This document shows positions 34,449-44,052 of a stretch of DNA of 64,000 nt, in pieces. Positions within the stretch are counted from its first letter, which is position 1, and each line of letters starts with the position of its first letter. The stretch is from assembly GCA_025699075.1 (NCBI GenBank), contig JAILWG010000001.1, positions 124,001 to 188,000 of the forward strand. Reading direction: 5' to 3'. The position numbers were made by a program, and so were the translations under genes. This DNA is from Candidatus Nitrosopumilus sp. (lineage in GTDB: Archaea > Thermoproteota > Nitrososphaeria > Nitrososphaerales > Nitrosopumilaceae). Below the pieces are notes generated by a model. The model was given only the letters and a program-made list of their open reading frames with translations. It was not told the origin of the DNA and did not search any database.

Positions 34449-34477
34449 CTGATGTCTTTGATTCTAAACTATATCAA

Positions 34478-34945
34478 TTATGTGGGGATTGGTAGTAACT
34501 TTGCTTCTGGTAGTCCTGCTTCTTTTAGGGCTTCAGCAGTAATTCCTCCAAATTCTAATGATATTATGGCCTTTGTGTTAAATTTGGATTCCATTTCTTT
34601 GGCTAATTCTGAAATGTCTTTTGCAGAGTAGATTTCTTTTGAATCTTTTAGGAATATTCTCTCCCCTTTTTCCATCTCTTTACCATTGTATTTCCCTTGT
34701 AAGAACTTGGTAATTTCTGGCAATTCTTTTCTATCTATATTATTGTGAAAATAACAGATTCCTTTAACTGATTCATAGTCATATGCTGTTCCATTTCTAT
34801 ACATGAAAACACCGATAAAATGTGCCTCATCTTCTGGCTCTCTCACACATTTTATTTCCCAATTCAATAAATTGTTCTCATCGTATGTGTATCCTCCTAA
34901 TTCATCTGATGTAATTTTCCAATACCTCATTCTGCCCTTTGCCAT
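34478..34945 (-). CDS. Conserved hypothetical protein
   Basis: 155 residues, soluble; the start may be the inner Met (MRYWKITSDELG). No motif recognised. Its order next to tatC with 29 bp between suggests a shared transcript, but I see no link in function. Confidence 0.6.
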   Translation of the reverse strand: MAKGRMRYWKITSDELGGYTYDENNLLNWEIKCVREPEDEAHFIGVFMYRNGTAYDYESVKGICYFHNNIDRKELPEITKFLQGKYNGKEMEKGERIFLKDSKEIYSAKDISELAKEMESKFNTKAIISLEFGGITAEALKEAGLPEAKLLPIPT

Positions 34946-35038
34946 GATAAAATATTGAGAATTATTCTGATATAAATTCCATCTCTATGTGACTGCAAAT
35001 TCCTGTCTTCTTTTATACTAAATCAAGGTAATTGTGAT

Positions 35039-35194
35039 ATGGGATCTAGAATCACAGTAGTGTTAAGTCCATCAAATACTGAAAAACTTCGAAACATTCA
35101 AGCAAAGATGATTAAGACAACAACAAATTCTGTTAGCTTTTCACATGTACTAAATCTGGTAGTATCTGAGGGCTTGAAGAAATTCAAGGCATGA
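35039..35194 (+). CDS. Ribbon-helix-helix-like DNA-binding microprotein
   Basis: 51 residues: SRITVVLSPSNTEKLRNIQA and VSFSHVLNLVVSEGLKKF fit an RHH strand-helix-helix. It shares SVSFSxVxN with the 44960-45109 protein, so the two are probably paralogues. It is 19 bp before the next gene. Confidence 0.7.
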   Translation: MGSRITVVLSPSNTEKLRNIQAKMIKTTTNSVSFSHVLNLVVSEGLKKFKA

Positions 35195-35213
35195 TAAAAA
35201 TAAAAATTATTCA

Positions 35214-35621
35214 ATGATTAACTTTATTTCTAATTATATGCAATCTCCAGAAAATCCATTGTATCCAATAGAAATTGACGATTATCCTAAACTCTTCGAT
35301 TATGTGCTGACTGCCGATGGCCTAGTTTTCTTTCAAACTTTGAAAAGAAATTATGTTCTTGGCAAAGAAATGACTTTGGATGAATATAACAAACTTCGTT
35401 TATTGTATGTCTATTATGCAACTTCAAATAGAAATGCCAAAGAGGTGTATGTCTGGCAGGATATTTGCATAACTCTTGATGACAAAGGAATTCTGGAAAA
35501 AGATATGTTTCAATCAAAAGAGGATTTGAAAAATAAATTATTGATAATGGAGAATCCAAATTATCAATCTGGTCTTTATAGAAAATACACTGAATACGTT
35601 AAAGAAAATATGAATCACTAG
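35214..35621 (+). CDS. Hypothetical protein
   Basis: 135 residues, soluble and helical with many Tyr. An inner Met (MQSPENPLYP, 35238) is an alternative start. No family recognised. It follows the RHH microprotein closely and may be regulated by it. Confidence 0.6.
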   Translation: MINFISNYMQSPENPLYPIEIDDYPKLFDYVLTADGLVFFQTLKRNYVLGKEMTLDEYNKLRLLYVYYATSNRNAKEVYVWQDICITLDDKGILEKDMFQSKEDLKNKLLIMENPNYQSGLYRKYTEYVKENMNH

Positions 35622-35691
35622 TAACCGGAACTGGGCTGGCGATGTCTTAACAATACAAGTCCTCAGATCCGGAAACCTGACCATGATCTCA
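35622..35691. other. GC-rich island with CCGGAA direct repeats upstream of purS
   Basis: About 70 bases of roughly 50 percent GC in a region near one third GC. CCGGAACTG (35625-35633) recurs as CCGGAAACCTG (35669-35679). A possible TATA (CTATAAAAG, around 35698) follows. It could be an operator for the purine operon or a small RNA. No tRNA or box C/D pattern fits. Confidence 0.4.
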
Positions 35692-35759
35692 AAATAACTA
35701 TAAAAGCATAAAATTATTCGGAAGATAGATTAACCTCGATTTTATTTTTTAACTTGTTA

Positions 35760-36020
35760 ATGGCAACTTTTAATGTTCATGTGACAATTGAAAATAAGCC
35801 TGGCATCAGTGATCCTGAAGGAGATACAATTCTAAATGATTTGGTATTGAAGGGAACTCACAAAACAGTATCAAAAATTAAAACTGCAAAGATGCTGAAA
35901 TTTACGATTAAAGAAAAAGACAAAAAAACTGCTCAATCCAAAATTCAAGAAATTTGTGATGATTTGAGAATATACAATCCTATGGTTAGCAAAGTAACCG
36001 TTGACGTTTTTGAAAATTAG
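35760..36020 (+). CDS. purS: FGAM synthase subunit PurS
   Basis: 86 residues from ATG 35760 (a TTG at 35754 is possible). FNVHVTIENKPGISDPEGDTI and the later YNPMVSKVTVDVFE identify PurS, the small subunit that couples PurQ to PurL. The first gene of purSQL. Confidence 0.95.
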   Translation: MATFNVHVTIENKPGISDPEGDTILNDLVLKGTHKTVSKIKTAKMLKFTIKEKDKKTAQSKIQEICDDLRIYNPMVSKVTVDVFEN

Positions 36021-36132
36021 ACTATTTTATCTCAAATATGACTAACATCAAGAATTCATAACCTGTCTCTCTGATCGTGATGTTTTAGTTGTTAATCATA
36101 TAGTATTTGTATCTCTGAATGTTAAATTAATT

Positions 36133-36813
36133 GTGAAAGTTGGAGTTGTAGTTTTTCCTGGTAGTAATTGTGATCGTGACATGTATCATGTATTGACTGA
36201 TGTATTTCATCTTGATACGGAATATTTTTGGCATGAAAAAGGATTGCCAAAAAATATTGATGCAGTGGTTCTACCTGGTGGATTCTCTTATGGGGATAGA
36301 CTGAGAGCGGGGGTGATTGCAGCCCATAGTCCTATTATCAAGGATGTTCGAAAAATGGCTGAAAAAGGAATTCCAATTCTAGGTGTTTGTAACGGATTTC
36401 AAATCCTTGTAGAGTCTGGATTGCTTCCAGGAGTTTTACTCAAAAATGAATCACTTAATTTTATGTGTGAATGGACAAATCTGATTGTTGAAAACAACAA
36501 AACTCCATTTACCAATCAATTCAAACTCCATGAGAAAATTCCAATTCCGATAGCCAATGGTGAGGGACGATATTATGTAGATGATGACACCATGAAAAAA
36601 TTAAAGAAAAATAATCAGATTGTTTTCAGATATAGTAAGATTGTAAATGGTTCTGCAAATAGAATTGCAGGCGTATGTAATGAAGATGGAAATGTTGTAG
36701 GTATGATGCCTCATCCTGAGAGAGCAGTTGAATCTGACATCAATCCAGTTGACAATAAACCATCTTCTAAAATCTTTGAGTCGCTAATAAAAAAAATAGG
36801 TGTTGAAAATTGA
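36133..36813 (+). CDS. purQ: FGAM synthase glutaminase subunit PurQ
   Basis: 226 residues, GTG start. A class I glutamine amidotransferase with nucleophile Cys86 (PILGVCNGFQIL) and a His194/Glu196 dyad (MMPHPERAVE). It supplies ammonia to PurL in step four of purine synthesis. The end overlaps purL by 4 bp. Confidence 0.97.
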   Translation: MKVGVVVFPGSNCDRDMYHVLTDVFHLDTEYFWHEKGLPKNIDAVVLPGGFSYGDRLRAGVIAAHSPIIKDVRKMAEKGIPILGVCNGFQILVESGLLPGVLLKNESLNFMCEWTNLIVENNKTPFTNQFKLHEKIPIPIANGEGRYYVDDDTMKKLKKNNQIVFRYSKIVNGSANRIAGVCNEDGNVVGMMPHPERAVESDINPVDNKPSSKIFESLIKKIGVEN

Positions 36814-38981
36814 GTTTAGAAGAACAAGAACTATCTGAATTGAAATCAAAAATTGGCCGAAATCCTACTTCCACTGAATTGCAAATAGTAGCTGCTGAAT
36901 GGTCAGAGCACTGTTCTTACAAGTCATCAAAAAGACATCTGAAAATGTTGCCTATGGATGGCCCTCTTGTAATTAAGGAGAAAGGATATGACTCTGGTGT
37001 ATTAGATGTGGGTGATGGGTATGTTGTCACAGCTCACATTGAAAGTCATAATCATCCATCTGCAGTTGAACCTTATGGTGGGGCTGCAACTGGAGTCGGA
37101 GGTGTAATTCGAGATATTCTATCTGCAGGTACTAGACCTATCGCAATTTTTGATGGTTTAAGATTTGGAAATATTGAAAAAGATTTGCAAGCAAGATGGC
37201 TTTTCAAAAATGCAGTAACTGGAATTGCTGATTATGGAAACTGTCTAGGCATTCCAACTATTGGTGGAGAAGTTGAGTTTGATGAGTGCTATGAAAATTA
37301 TGCTTTAGTGGATGTTGCAGCATTAGGGTTTGGTAAAAAAGAAAATCTAATTAAAAATCATGCCAAGAAAGATGACATTGTTGTTTTGATGGGAGGTGCT
37401 ACCGGCAGAGATGGCATTGGTGGCTCTCAATTTGCATCTGATTCGTTAGAATCTGAAGACCGTTCTGCCGTTCAAATTCCAGATCCTTTCATTGAGAAAT
37501 TAATAATTGAAGCTGTTTTGCAGGCAAGAGACGATGGTCTGATTCATGCAATGAAGGATCTTGGTGGTGGTGGATTATCTTGTGCGATTTCGGAGACGGC
37601 TGATGCACTAGACATTGGAATTGAGATGGATGTTGATAAAGTTCACACCCGGGAGTCTGATATGCATCCTGACGAAATTATGGTGTCTGAATCTCAAGAA
37701 AGAATGCTTGTTGTTACAAGTAAATCCAAACTAAAAAAACTAGAGGAGATTTGTAAAAAATTTCATATCGGTTGCTCTGTAATTGGTCAGGTAAAATTTG
37801 ATCATCAAATGCATGTTACAAAGGGAAAGAAAACATTTGCAAATTTACCTACCGATGTTGTAGCCAATGCAACGCTTCTTGATTTACCTTCTAAAGAGCC
37901 AACTTATTTGAAAACAATTGAAACTGAAAAAAAATTCAAACCCGTATCTGATTATTCTAAAACTTTGATGAAGTTACTTGCCTCTCCAAATATTGCAAGC
38001 AAGATTTGGGTCTATGGACAATATGACCATGAAGTTGGCATTCGCACTGTAGTAAAACCTGGAGCCGATGCGGCTGTACTGAGATTAGATAACGGGAAAT
38101 ATCTTTCTGCAAAAATTGACGGTAATCCTAAACAATGCTACATCAATCCTAGGGAAGGCGCAATTGGATGCTTTGAGGAAGCATGCAGAAATGTTGTTTG
38201 TACTGGAGCAAAACCTATTGGAATGCTCGACCATCTCCAATTTGGAAATCCAAAAGATCCTGAAATATTTTGGACCTTTTTAGAATCGCTGAAAGGATTG
38301 ACTGATTTTGCTAAATCATTTGGAATTCCATGTGTGGGAGGCAAAGTGAGTCTATACAACGAGACTCCTTCAGGACCAATAAAACCAACTCCTGTTATTG
38401 GCGTCATAGGACTAATTGATAAAAAACCATCTGTTCCTCAGAAAATTTCTAAAGGTGACTGTTTGCTGATTATCGGTGACACTAAGGATGAGATGGGTGG
38501 TTCAGAATTCTTTGAATATATTCACAAGTTTGTCGGAGGAAAATGCCCCAAAGTTAACTTTGATGATTCAAAGAAAAATATGAAATCTGTCTTAAGTTTA
38601 ATCAAAAACAATCTTGTCAAATCTGTCCATGATTGCTCAAAAGGTGGATTGGCAGTTGCAGTATCTGAATTAACTATGACAAATCAAATTGGATGTAAAG
38701 TTTCATTGGATAAAGTTCCTGGCGACAAACTTGATGTTGATAGAATTTTGTTTTCAGAAAGTCATTCTCGTTATCTTTTGGCATTTGAAAAGAAAAATCT
38801 TGCACAGATTGAATCGCTTCTCAATAAGAACAAAGTCTCTTTCAAGCAAATTGGTCAATTTGGTGGTAGCGACATAGAGTTTTCAAATAAAACAAAATCA
38901 ATTATTAAACTAAATGTTGAGAGGACTCGTAAAACTTGGTTGCATTCATTACCGAACTTGGTCCTTCACGGTAAAAAATAA
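36810..38981 (+). CDS. purL: FGAM synthase large subunit PurL
   Basis: 723 residues, the normal size of small-type PurL. The typical AAEWSEHCSYKSSKRHLKML start, HIESHNHPSAVEPYGGAATG and KDLGGGGLSCAISETADA ATP/substrate motifs are present, with the two pseudo-symmetric AIRS-like halves (second half HDCSKGGLAVAVSEL). TTG start inside the purQ stop. Confidence 0.98.
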   Translation: MSLEEQELSELKSKIGRNPTSTELQIVAAEWSEHCSYKSSKRHLKMLPMDGPLVIKEKGYDSGVLDVGDGYVVTAHIESHNHPSAVEPYGGAATGVGGVIRDILSAGTRPIAIFDGLRFGNIEKDLQARWLFKNAVTGIADYGNCLGIPTIGGEVEFDECYENYALVDVAALGFGKKENLIKNHAKKDDIVVLMGGATGRDGIGGSQFASDSLESEDRSAVQIPDPFIEKLIIEAVLQARDDGLIHAMKDLGGGGLSCAISETADALDIGIEMDVDKVHTRESDMHPDEIMVSESQERMLVVTSKSKLKKLEEICKKFHIGCSVIGQVKFDHQMHVTKGKKTFANLPTDVVANATLLDLPSKEPTYLKTIETEKKFKPVSDYSKTLMKLLASPNIASKIWVYGQYDHEVGIRTVVKPGADAAVLRLDNGKYLSAKIDGNPKQCYINPREGAIGCFEEACRNVVCTGAKPIGMLDHLQFGNPKDPEIFWTFLESLKGLTDFAKSFGIPCVGGKVSLYNETPSGPIKPTPVIGVIGLIDKKPSVPQKISKGDCLLIIGDTKDEMGGSEFFEYIHKFVGGKCPKVNFDDSKKNMKSVLSLIKNNLVKSVHDCSKGGLAVAVSELTMTNQIGCKVSLDKVPGDKLDVDRILFSESHSRYLLAFEKKNLAQIESLLNKNKVSFKQIGQFGGSDIEFSNKTKSIIKLNVERTRKTWLHSLPNLVLHGKK

Positions 38982-39036
38982 TCTGATATTTTCATAATAA
39001 CCGACCTCTTTTAGCCTCAAAATACCTACTTTTCTC

Positions 39037-39234
39037 TTGAGAAAAATAGAGCTTGATGTAAAAGATAAGGACTACCTTGATTTTCTGTCTATTTGTATTG
39101 ATGAGGATTTATCTGTAGAGGAGAAACTCAAAAACATAATTCGATATCATTTGATCACCTATAGGAATCGACAAAAGATGAGAAATTCTGTGCTTTTTTC
39201 ATTTGATAAAGCAAATTCTGATCGCATAAAGTGA
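39037..39234 (+). CDS. Small charged hypothetical protein within the purine cluster
   Basis: 65 residues, start TTG (KIELDVKDKDYLDFLSICID). Helical; no family recognised. It overlaps the next small frame by one base and lies 55 bp after purL. Confidence 0.55.
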   Translation: MRKIELDVKDKDYLDFLSICIDEDLSVEEKLKNIIRYHLITYRNRQKMRNSVLFSFDKANSDRIK

Positions 39235-39359
39235 TGAGCATTTTTATTATTCAAAGTTGGATCATGGATCAGGGAATGGAGTCATTATTTGATTATTCAG
39301 CCGAGTTTTACATGTATTCTAATCTTTTGACATTAATTGAAGCACAGGAGTTAAAGTAG
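39234..39359 (+). CDS. 41-residue microprotein between small ORF and purF
   Basis: ATG at 39234 shares a base with the preceding stop (TGATG), and its stop is 2 bp before the purF start. MSIFIIQSWIMDQGMESLFD is followed by AEFYMYSNLLTLIEAQELK. A start at MDQGMES (39264) is equally possible. The tight packing argues for translation, but it might only serve coupling to purF. Confidence 0.45.
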   Translation: MSIFIIQSWIMDQGMESLFDYSAEFYMYSNLLTLIEAQELK

Positions 39360-39361
39360 AA

Positions 39362-40804
39362 TTGCCTAAAGTTAAGGAAAACTGTGGTGTTGTTGGAATT
39401 TACAGCCTGTCTGGAACAAACGTGGTTCCAATGGTTTTTGATGCTTTGAGGGCATTACAGCATAGAGGACAAGAAGCCTGGGGCTTTGCAGTGCCAAACA
39501 AACCTCCTTTTAAAAAAGTAGGATTAGTATCTCATTCTTCATCTGAATTTAAAAAAATTGCTCAAGAATATGCATCTCCATGCGTTATTGGGCATGTACG
39601 ATATTCTACAATGGGTACCAGTACTCTGGAAAATGCCCAGCCCTTGAAAGTGAAAGATCTTTGTATTGCACACAATGGAACGATTGCTAATGCTCAAGAA
39701 CTATCTAATTTAGTTGGAGGGTGTTCTTTTACTCCTCAAAATGCAAGTGACACTTTGGTTGCAGCCCAACGCCTTGTATCATTAATTTCTGAAAATGGTC
39801 AAATGGGAAAGGCCTTATCTGTTTTGAAAAATGAAATGGTGGGTTCGTATTGCTTTACTTTTATCTCTGATGATAATTCTGTCTATGCTGCTAGAGATCC
39901 TAAGGGATTCCGTCCTATGGTTTTGGGACATAAAGAGTCTGATGATACTTACATTGTAACTTCTGAATCCTCTGCAGTTACTGCAGTAGGTGCAACTCTT
40001 CAAAGAGATGTAGTTCCTGGAGAATTGATCAAATTAAGTAAGAGCGGTTTGGAAACAGAACGATTTTCAAATGATTCTTCACGTGCGCATTGCTCTTTTG
40101 AATTCACATATTTTGCACATCCTTCAAGTAACATGGAGGGTCGCAACATTTACCTTTCAAGAAAAAAAATTGGGGAATTCATGGCCAAAAAATTCCCTAT
40201 CACTGATGCTGATTTAGTAATTCCTGTACCTGATTCTGCTAGACCTGCAGCGTTAGGTTATGCTCAAGCACTTGGTGTTTCTTTTGATGAAGGTCTTCTA
40301 AAGGATAGATATAGCAAGAAAGGCCCATTGCGAAGTTTTATTGAACCTCATCAAAGTGATCGAGTTGAAATAAATCGTTGGATAATTCCAATTAGTGAAA
40401 TAATTAAAGACAAACATGTGGTGGTAATTGATGACAGTTTAGTTAGGGGCACTAGCTCCAAGGCTATTATCAAGGCTCTTCGCCGTGCAGGTGCTAAAAA
40501 AATTAGCATGCTGATAACATACCCTCAAATTAACTATCCTTGCTATGCTGGAATTGATTTTCCTTCTCAGGAAGAACTTGCAACATACACTAATGGGAAA
40601 AATATGACCAGTGAAGAAATTACTGAGATGGTAAGACAAAGTATTGGTGTTGACTTTTTGGGATATAATGACTCTGAAAATCTGGCAAATGCTGTGGGAA
40701 TTCCAAAGGAGTCTATGTGTTTTACATGCTCATCTGGCAATTACGATTCTCTTGGAATAAAACCTGATTTTACAAAGCGTGAACAAGTAAAGGCAAAAAT
40801 CTAA
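39362..40804 (+). CDS. purF: Amidophosphoribosyltransferase PurF
   Basis: 480 residues, TTG start. The N-terminal Cys glutamine amidotransferase nucleophile is Cys8 (KENCGVVGIYS), which needs removal of the first seven residues, as in other PurF propeptides. The PRTase part has the PRPP loop HVVVIDDSLVRGTSSKAI. It catalyses the first committed purine step, making phosphoribosylamine. Cys in the C-terminal SMCFTCSSG could bind an Fe-S cluster, as in Bacillus-type PurF. Confidence 0.97.
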   Translation: MPKVKENCGVVGIYSLSGTNVVPMVFDALRALQHRGQEAWGFAVPNKPPFKKVGLVSHSSSEFKKIAQEYASPCVIGHVRYSTMGTSTLENAQPLKVKDLCIAHNGTIANAQELSNLVGGCSFTPQNASDTLVAAQRLVSLISENGQMGKALSVLKNEMVGSYCFTFISDDNSVYAARDPKGFRPMVLGHKESDDTYIVTSESSAVTAVGATLQRDVVPGELIKLSKSGLETERFSNDSSRAHCSFEFTYFAHPSSNMEGRNIYLSRKKIGEFMAKKFPITDADLVIPVPDSARPAALGYAQALGVSFDEGLLKDRYSKKGPLRSFIEPHQSDRVEINRWIIPISEIIKDKHVVVIDDSLVRGTSSKAIIKALRRAGAKKISMLITYPQINYPCYAGIDFPSQEELATYTNGKNMTSEEITEMVRQSIGVDFLGYNDSENLANAVGIPKESMCFTCSSGNYDSLGIKPDFTKREQVKAKI

Positions 40805-40855
40805 AATTAATTTCTTTAAGATTTGATTAAATATGGTCTACGATGTTCTGTAAAC

Positions 40856-41134
40856 ATGCAAGCAATATGGAACGATGTAGTAATTGCCGAAAGTGATGAT
40901 ACTGTTGAGGTTGAAGGAAATCACTATTTTCCATTTGAATCAATAAAACAGGAATACTTCAAAAAAACTGAATTGACAACCATGTGTGGTTGGAAAGGAA
41001 TGGCCAATTACTATTCTGTAGATGTAAATGGTAAAATCAACAAGGACTGTGCTTGGTATTATGCTGAACCAAATGATGCTGCCATGAAAATTAAAGGTAT
41101 GGTTGCTTTTTGGAATGGCGTTCAAATAAAATAA
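40856..41134 (+). CDS. DUF427 family protein
   Basis: 92 residues from ATG 40856 (longer frame starts at 40823 without support). AIWNDVVIAESDDTVEVEGN, the HYFPFESI segment and CAWYYAEPNDAA are DUF427 traits. These small beta proteins are of unknown function. Located 51 bp after purF. Confidence 0.85.
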   Translation: MQAIWNDVVIAESDDTVEVEGNHYFPFESIKQEYFKKTELTTMCGWKGMANYYSVDVNGKINKDCAWYYAEPNDAAMKIKGMVAFWNGVQIK

Positions 41135-41238
41135 ATATTATTTTCATAAGAAATGATGATAGTTTTTTAATATAATTACCTCTTCATAAATAACTACAAT
41201 TGACTACATGAAAATGCATCCATGTTATATTTTCAAAT

Positions 41239-41526
41239 GTGTTAATCTCTCTCATGGGAATTGATTTTGTCGACACTATAGTTGTTCGCAGAAGTCTCAA
41301 CAAAGGAACTGCCTTCACAAATGAACCTACATCCCAAGCAGAGTTCATGGGTGAGCAAAACAAACAGAAAGCAATGGACAGAATGAAACTTGCAGGAGAT
41401 TTGTGGATAATGAGTGCCAAGGGAACAAGTAAAATAAAACTCACTGAAATGAGGGAACCAAAAAAAGTTGATACCGAAGGATATTACATATCAACTGGAA
41501 AGGGAACTGGAAGAATTAAAATTTAG
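41239..41526 (+). CDS. Hypothetical protein
   Basis: 95 residues; the start may be the inner Met at MGIDFVDTIVVRRSL. Gly/Lys-rich end (YYISTGKGTGRIKI). No family recognised. Confidence 0.55.
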   Translation: MLISLMGIDFVDTIVVRRSLNKGTAFTNEPTSQAEFMGEQNKQKAMDRMKLAGDLWIMSAKGTSKIKLTEMREPKKVDTEGYYISTGKGTGRIKI

Positions 41527-41652
41527 TTTTTCCAACCTTATTTTATTATATTTTTTGATATTTACATCATAAATTTACAATATACCATTTGTTGAAAATT
41601 TCTGGAATAATGGGTGTCTATGACGTTTGAATAATTCTTTCTTGTCGTAAAA

Positions 41653-42192
41653 TTATTTTGGCTCTTCTATTTCAAAACAAAGCATATTTTTGTCCTCATT
41701 TGTAATGTTCAATTTCAGAGATAGATCTTCTGCAAGTGATTTATGTGCAGATGCAAGAAAATGAGAAAAATTCTCGCTTATTCCATGATGAATGTTTAGT
41801 GAATGTATGCCATCATTTGATGTATGTTTTACTATGCCAAATCTCAATGCATTAATTTCAAGAATTTGCATCATGTTTTCAAAATTCATCTTATCATATG
41901 TTAGAAATAGGAGCTCCTTTGGAACAGTGCCTCCTAAATCTTTTGCAATTTTTTCTATGTCTTTTTGATCTAGATATTTGAAAATTTTTCCTAGCATTCT
42001 CTTAGTAATGGGAACAAAACCAATTTCATCAGCATATCTTTTCCAAGTGATGTGGTGTTTGGCGATACTATTCATCAAAGAATTAAGACTAATTCCTTTT
42101 TTTGCAGCGTCTTCTACTAGCTGGTCATATACTATTTTATCAATTCTGCTGGAAAGATTCACTGTTTTGCTGTTTCTATATTCAGAAGTCAT
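41653..42192 (-). CDS. RHH-type DNA-binding protein with C-terminal sensor-like domain
   Basis: 179 residues. The N-terminal VNLSSRIDKIVYDQLVEDAA, then KKGISLNSLMNSIAKHHITW, fits a ribbon-helix-helix. The remainder (NALRFGIVKHTSNDGIHSLN, then IHHGISENFSHFLASAH) may sense a ligand. Divergent from the histidine kinase; TATGC-type repeats lie between them. Confidence 0.72.
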   Translation of the reverse strand: MTSEYRNSKTVNLSSRIDKIVYDQLVEDAAKKGISLNSLMNSIAKHHITWKRYADEIGFVPITKRMLGKIFKYLDQKDIEKIAKDLGGTVPKELLFLTYDKMNFENMMQILEINALRFGIVKHTSNDGIHSLNIHHGISENFSHFLASAHKSLAEDLSLKLNITNEDKNMLCFEIEEPK

Positions 42193-42254
42193 TGAAAACC
42201 TCTTGATTTGATGATGCTTGTTGTTGAATTAAAATAATTTTTAAAAATTGCAAA

Positions 42255-42325
42255 TTCTGTTGAATTTTGCATGAATACATTACGCATAAGTTCTATTTAT
42301 GCATACATTATGAATTGCATAAAAA
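42255..42325. promoter_or_regulatory. Candidate operator: GCATAA inverted repeat between regulator and kinase genes
   Basis: GCATAA and TTATGC form a 6-bp perfect inverted repeat around seven bases (about 42284-42302), within a stretch where TGCAT is repeated four times. It lies in the divergent region of an RHH protein gene and a kinase gene; either could be controlled from here. Confidence 0.5.
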
Positions 42326-42426
42326 TACCTACTACTGAAAAATGTCGCATGTGATAAAACCATTCATTGCCAATGTAAACCAATCATAAAACATTGATTC
42401 TCTATGAACAAAGAGTAAAAAAGAGA

Positions 42427-43671
42427 ATGATTCTTAACATGATGTTGAATTCAAAACAAAAAATTACCTCACTTGTTTTCATTCAAGTGTTCCTTATCAT
42501 AGGTAGTTTTCTAACTCTTACCTATATTGAATCTGAATGGCTGATACTTGGAAATTCCATCAACAATGCTGGCTTGAATAGATTTTTGAGTGCAAGTGTG
42601 ATGCTTGGCTTGCATTCATCATATGAACATAATTCTGATGTCTCTTTGGATATGATAAGGGACAATTTCTATTTATTGAAAAATGGTGGATATGTTGGAG
42701 ATGATAAAATAAGGGCTATGCCTGATGAATTGATGCCTTATTGGGAAACTGCTTTTGCAGATTTTGAGATTCTTGAAAAAAATATTCTGGCCTATAATCT
42801 CCCCCAAGGAAATACTTCTGAACTTCATTCTACTATTGATTCGAATTATATGAATTTGCTAAAAAGTTCGGATGATATGGCGTCACAAATTTCTATATTT
42901 CTTGAAGAAAAAAATACACTGTTAATTCAACTACAAATCATTTTTCTCATAGTAAATTCTGCCGTGCATATATTTTTAGTATTTGTTATTTTTAGAATTT
43001 TAAACAAAGTATCTGAAGAAAAAATACGATTGGAAAAATTTGCAATAATTGGAAAACTTGGTGCAACAATAGCACATGATCTTAGAAACCCCTTAACAGT
43101 AATCAAGGGTTCTGTTGATCTCTTAAAATTAAAAAAAGAAAAATCTTTGAGTGAAAAAGAAGAAAATGAATTTAAAAAAATTGACGATGCCATTGAAAAT
43201 ATAGATTATTTGACAAAAGATGTCTTGAATTTTGCAAAAACCTCTCAACTTCATTTAGAACAAATTGGACTGCTGCAGATCATCAAAAAATCCATTAATG
43301 AAATAAATGTCCCAAATCACATTAAGATCATACTTCCTGAAAATGATTCTCAAATTAAAGCGGATAAAATAAAAATTCAAATTGTAATTTCAAATTTAAT
43401 AAAAAACGCCATTGAGGCTATTGATGGTGATGGAGTCATCACTATTGGATTAATTGATGGATTGGATAGTGTACTTTTGACTATTACTGACACTGGGCGT
43501 GGCATGGATGCTAATACACTATCATCTATTTTTGAACCCCTCTTTACGACCAAAATGAATGGTACTGGATTGGGGCTGGTAAGCTGTAAAAGAATAATTG
43601 ATGAACACGGTGGATCTATTGAGGTTTTAACTAATCCTACACGATTTTTTATTCATCTCCTAAAAAAATAA
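42427..43671 (+). CDS. Membrane sensor histidine kinase
   Basis: About 414 residues. Two membrane spans (about 12-35 and 168-190) bracket an extracellular helical sensor. Then HisKA with phospho-acceptor His217 (AHDLRNPLTVIKGSVDLL) and HATPase with N-box NLIKNAIEAIDG, G1 DTGRGMD, F-box and G2 GTGLGL. The TTG at 42394 is a longer alternative. A response regulator lies convergent, 9 bp away, and is the likely partner. Confidence 0.93.
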   Translation: MILNMMLNSKQKITSLVFIQVFLIIGSFLTLTYIESEWLILGNSINNAGLNRFLSASVMLGLHSSYEHNSDVSLDMIRDNFYLLKNGGYVGDDKIRAMPDELMPYWETAFADFEILEKNILAYNLPQGNTSELHSTIDSNYMNLLKSSDDMASQISIFLEEKNTLLIQLQIIFLIVNSAVHIFLVFVIFRILNKVSEEKIRLEKFAIIGKLGATIAHDLRNPLTVIKGSVDLLKLKKEKSLSEKEENEFKKIDDAIENIDYLTKDVLNFAKTSQLHLEQIGLLQIIKKSINEINVPNHIKIILPENDSQIKADKIKIQIVISNLIKNAIEAIDGDGVITIGLIDGLDSVLLTITDTGRGMDANTLSSIFEPLFTTKMNGTGLGLVSCKRIIDEHGGSIEVLTNPTRFFIHLLKK

Positions 43672-43680
43672 TCCTTTAAA

Positions 43681-44052
43681 TCAATTTTTTGGGTAAAATT
43701 TGGCTGTTAATTTTTTTAATTGTTCTGCAGAGTATGGCTTTTCAATCAAATCCAATGCATGTCTTTTCTTTGCTTCTGCCCATTTTGAAAAATCCGCATG
43801 TGCCGTCATGAAGATTACCTTTGCATTAGGAAATTCTTTTTCCAATTCAAAAAACGCCTCATACCCATCCATTTTTGGCATTTTTACATCTAAAAATACC
43901 AATCCTGGCCTTTCTTCTCTGTATTTGGATATTGCTTCTACTCCGTTTCTAGCTTGAATCACAGAATAACCAAAAAACTCCAAAAGGGTTGATGTGGTAT
44001 CAAGAACAGATTCGTCATCATCCACTACAAGAATTAATCCCTTGACCGTCAT
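43681..44052 (-). CDS. CheY-like response regulator receiver domain
   Basis: 123 residues, receiver only. Acidic pair Asp11-Asp12, phospho-acceptor Asp55 (LVFLDVKMPKMDG), the TAHAD switch Thr and the EKPYS Lys are all in place. With no output domain it should act by protein contact, perhaps on the HTH-like protein whose gene overlaps its start by 4 bp. Confidence 0.95.
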   Translation of the reverse strand: MTVKGLILVVDDDESVLDTTSTLLEFFGYSVIQARNGVEAISKYREERPGLVFLDVKMPKMDGYEAFFELEKEFPNAKVIFMTAHADFSKWAEAKKRHALDLIEKPYSAEQLKKLTAKFYPKN

